From NCBI RefSeq assembly GCF_900114045.1, contig NZ_FORQ01000001.1:868001-932000 (forward strand): a stretch of 64,000 nucleotides of DNA. Direction: 5' to 3'. Below the pieces are notes generated by a model. It searched no databases. It saw nothing but the letters and a program-made list of their open reading frames with translations, and was not told the DNA's origin. This document shows, piece by piece, positions 63,449-64,000 of this stretch. The DNA comes from Kaistella treverensis (GTDB lineage Bacteria; Bacteroidota; Bacteroidia; Flavobacteriales; Weeksellaceae). The position numbers and the translations under genes were made by a program. Within the stretch, counting starts at the first letter, position 1; the number at the start of each line of letters is the position of its first letter.

Positions 63449-63570
63449 TTCTAAAAATTTGGTTTTGCGAAAATAATGATTTTTAAATCGATGATGAAAT
63501 TTCGGCTCACAATTTTTTATTAATGTTGCTGCGCGGAAAATAATTTTAAAGAAATGCTTATAAAATTCTC

Positions 63571-63578
63571 TATTTTTG
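63571..63578 (+). promoter_or_regulatory. Candidate -7 box of the DUF808 gene
   Basis: TATTTTTG, 15 bp before the ATG. Confidence 0.4.
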
Positions 63579-63593
63579 CTTCAAATAAATTTT

Positions 63594-64000
63594 ATGGCTT
63601 CAGGATTTTTCGCAATATTAGATGATATAGCAGCATTAATGGACGACGTGGCGGTCACCGCAAAAATAGCAACTCAAAAAACTGCGGGGATTTTGGGTGA
63701 TGACCTTGCAGTGAATGCGGAAAAGGCAACGGGTTTTCTGGAATCTCGTGAAATTCCGGTGTTGATGAAAATTATGCAGGGATCCTTCATTAACAAACTC
63801 ATCATCGTTCCCGTGGTATTTTTGTTGCAATGGCTTTATGAGCCGGCAATCAACATTATTCTGATTTTTGGCGGATTTTATCTGGCGTATGAAGGCATTG
63901 AAAAAATTATTGAATATGTTTTTCACCGTGGCAAAAAAGGACACGAAGTAATTGAAGAAGCAACAAAAAGCGACGAAAATGCCGCTGAGCTTGAAAAATC
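63594..64000 (+). CDS. DUF808 (YedI-like) membrane protein, N-terminal part (cut by window edge)
   Basis: The ATG at 63594 opens a frame that runs off the window after 135 codons. It begins MASGFFAILDDIAALMDDVA, has TAGILGDDLAVNAE near residue 31, and a hydrophobic stretch (about 66-100, IIVPVVFLLQWLYEPAI then LIFGGFYLAYEGIEKI). These are the hallmarks of DUF808/YedI, an inner membrane protein of unknown function of about 300 residues. Divergent from purM. Confidence 0.85.
   Translation, partial: MASGFFAILDDIAALMDDVAVTAKIATQKTAGILGDDLAVNAEKATGFLESREIPVLMKIMQGSFINKLIIVPVVFLLQWLYEPAINIILIFGGFYLAYEGIEKIIEYVFHRGKKGHEVIEEATKSDENAAELEK

Noticed and set aside
63297-63593. Purine riboswitch upstream of purM
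   Set aside because: No conserved purine aptamer core seen on the minus strand; the hairpin is better explained as the terminator of a small ORF.
1-64000. CRISPR array, prophage, IS element or defence system
   Set aside because: No regularly spaced identical repeats, transposase, integrase, Cas or restriction genes are present. The short palindromes are irregularly spaced and variable.

Overview
The window looks like chromosomal DNA of an aerobic flavobacterium, most likely from the Chryseobacterium/Kaistella/Epilithonimonas group (Weeksellaceae). This is inferred from gene content: gldJ-porU-porV of the type IX secretion/gliding machinery, a GldA-like ATPase, a T9SS-sorted subtilase, an S46 dipeptidyl peptidase, a large TonB-type beta-barrel protein and a SecD/SecF-type protein. 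Many genes are preceded by the Bacteroidetes -7 box TAnnTTTG and few by Shine-Dalgarno sequences. Intergenic DNA is very AT-rich.

Layout. 1-11.5 kb: start of secDF (cut by the edge), a membrane-anchored SDR, a frame-broken small gene, rlmF, hemN, a BNR-repeat secreted protein, an amino-acid permease, a Crp/Fnr regulator with a rhodanese, pnuC, then dapF-mltG. 11.6-21.6 kb: an outer-membrane beta-barrel protein, an SDR, a Rieske-tailed FAD oxidoreductase, a CinA-type amidohydrolase, degT-galE for surface sugars, and a T9SS-exported serine protease. 21.6-39.3 kb: PEP carboxylase, a retropepsin-like/PDZ protein with a membrane partner, an L,D-transpeptidase, glgB-glgA (glycogen), an S46 peptidase (DPP11-like), an M16 protease, aspartase and a lipoprotein amidase. 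Asp/Glu-specific DPP11, aspartase and PEP carboxylase all centre on acidic amino acids and C4 metabolism, which fits a peptide-eating lifestyle.

39.3-50 kb: a three-tRNA cluster (Ser-GCT, Pro-TGG, Arg-TCT), gldA-like, a START-like protein, a Nudix hydrolase, murF, and the T9SS block gldJ <- -> porU-porV. 50-64 kb: an FUSC membrane protein, a phosphopantetheinyl transferase, ahcY, a hemerythrin, a DEAD-box helicase, a lipoprotein, then the purine genes purM-purN-purH-purD followed by guaA (minus strand), and the start of a DUF808 gene at the right edge.

The most unusual signals are non-coding. About 30 copies of a roughly 30-bp AT-flanked imperfect palindrome (ideal form: A5T3-GCC, about 8 nt, GGC-A3T5) are scattered through the intergenic regions; some work as terminators but many lie between divergent genes. 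There is a candidate structured RNA between purD and guaA, and a second one between the convergent S46 and M16 peptidase genes. A set of -7 boxes lies only 4-6 nt from start codons, which predicts leaderless mRNAs. No defence island, prophage, IS element or CRISPR array is present.
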